Origin: Oscillospiraceae bacterium
Lineage (GTDB): Bacteria; Bacillota_A; Clostridia; Oscillospirales; Ruminococcaceae
Length of the DNA stretch: 5,295 bases
Direction of reading: 5' to 3'
NCBI GenBank assembly: GCA_017848205.1
Contig: JAGDDO010000551.1
Span: forward strand, 1-5,295
The position numbers were made by a program, and so were the translations under genes. Shown here piece after piece: positions 4,935-5,295 of this stretch (within the stretch, counting starts at the first letter, position 1; each line of letters opens with the position of its first letter). A model generated the notes under the pieces. It saw only the letters and a list, made by a program, of their open reading frames with translations. It ran no database searches and was not told the DNA's origin.

Positions 4935-5295
4935 ATGAAAGTGGTTATTATAGGGACCGGCAAGGTCGGAAGCAATATTTCAAATGCGCTGTCCAAGGAA
5001 GGGCACGATGTCATTGCCATCGATACCAACGATGCTGTTATCAAGAGAATACAGGATACCCAGGACATCATGTGCATAAACGGCAACGGTGCCGATATAA
5101 ATGTGCTTCAGGAGGCAGATGCCGGAAGAGCGGATCTTTGCATTGCGACCACACCGCACGACGAACTCAATCTTCTCTGCTGCCTTTTCGCAAAGAAGCT
5201 GGGTGCCGAGCGTGCCATGTCCAGAGTGCGCAATCCGATGTACTTTGCTCAGATAGGAATTTTAAAGGAAGACATAGGTCTTTCAATGGTAATAA
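4935..5295 (+). CDS. trkA: TrkA, NAD-binding regulatory subunit of Trk potassium uptake (3' end outside window)
   Basis: The first 120 residues are visible, without a stop, to the right edge. The start MKVVIIGTGKVGSNIS has the Rossmann dinucleotide motif G7-x-G9-x-x-G12, and D30 at the end of strand 2 should bind the ribose of NAD(H). INGNGAD (48-54), the ADLCIATTPHDELN segment (68-81) and RVRNPMYF (97-104) are typical of TrkA/RCK-N domains. TrkA is a peripheral cytoplasmic protein that gates the TrkH/TrkG-type potassium channel subunit; a trkH partner would be expected downstream but is not visible. The ATG at 4935 is the only possible start, since an in-frame TGA lies at 4920-4922. The ribosome binding site is poor: the nearest AGGA (4916-4919) is 15 nt away. 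It is divergent from the GH9 gene, with no functional link apparent. Confidence 0.93.
   Translation, partial: MKVVIIGTGKVGSNISNALSKEGHDVIAIDTNDAVIKRIQDTQDIMCINGNGADINVLQEADAGRADLCIATTPHDELNLLCCLFAKKLGAERAMSRVRNPMYFAQIGILKEDIGLSMVI

Noticed and set aside
1..5295. CRISPR array, tRNA or rRNA gene
   Set aside because: No regularly spaced direct repeats and no tRNA- or rRNA-like stretches were seen in the intergenic regions.

Overview
The window looks like chromosomal DNA of a cellulolytic, cellulosome-forming Ruminococcus; R. flavefaciens or a close relative is my inference. Three things point there: a truncated secreted protein ending in a type I dockerin, a complete secreted GH9-CBM3-dockerin cellulase, and clear Gram-positive style promoters and Shine-Dalgarno sites in moderate-GC DNA. 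Species assignment is from gene content only.

Layout from left to right. Positions 2-256 (+) are the C-terminal end of a dockerin-bearing secreted protein cut by the window edge. Next comes a minus-strand remnant of an HD-GYP c-di-GMP phosphodiesterase (427-720) with a strong hairpin terminator behind it (374-413). After a promoter that overlaps a dispersed repeat lies a small plus-strand gene resembling the YunG family (869-1315). A near-consensus promoter with a perfect 11-bp inverted repeat over its -10 and start point precedes a class I SAM-dependent methyltransferase (1483-2091). Two convergent or bidirectional hairpin terminators and a second copy of the dispersed repeat separate this from the minus-strand GH9 cellulase (2209-4542). 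The GH9 gene is divergent from the start of trkA (4935 to the right edge). The 392-bp intergenic region between them holds a promoter for each gene, two short palindromes and a nested inverted-repeat element of about 124 bp inside the presumed trkA leader.

The two dockerin proteins belong to plant cell-wall breakdown outside the cell. The GH9 enzyme has the architecture of processive endoglucanases and would attach to a cohesin scaffold, although its dockerin has lost the calcium ligands of the first repeat. The methyltransferase, the YunG-like protein and TrkA (potassium uptake regulation) look like independent, separately transcribed genes, not parts of one system. I do not see a convincing novel multi-gene system. 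The points most worth following are the nested repeat element in the trkA leader, the operator-like inverted repeat at the methyltransferase promoter, the dispersed hairpin repeat, the candidate Cys-His-Asp triad in the YunG-like protein, and the degenerate dockerin.
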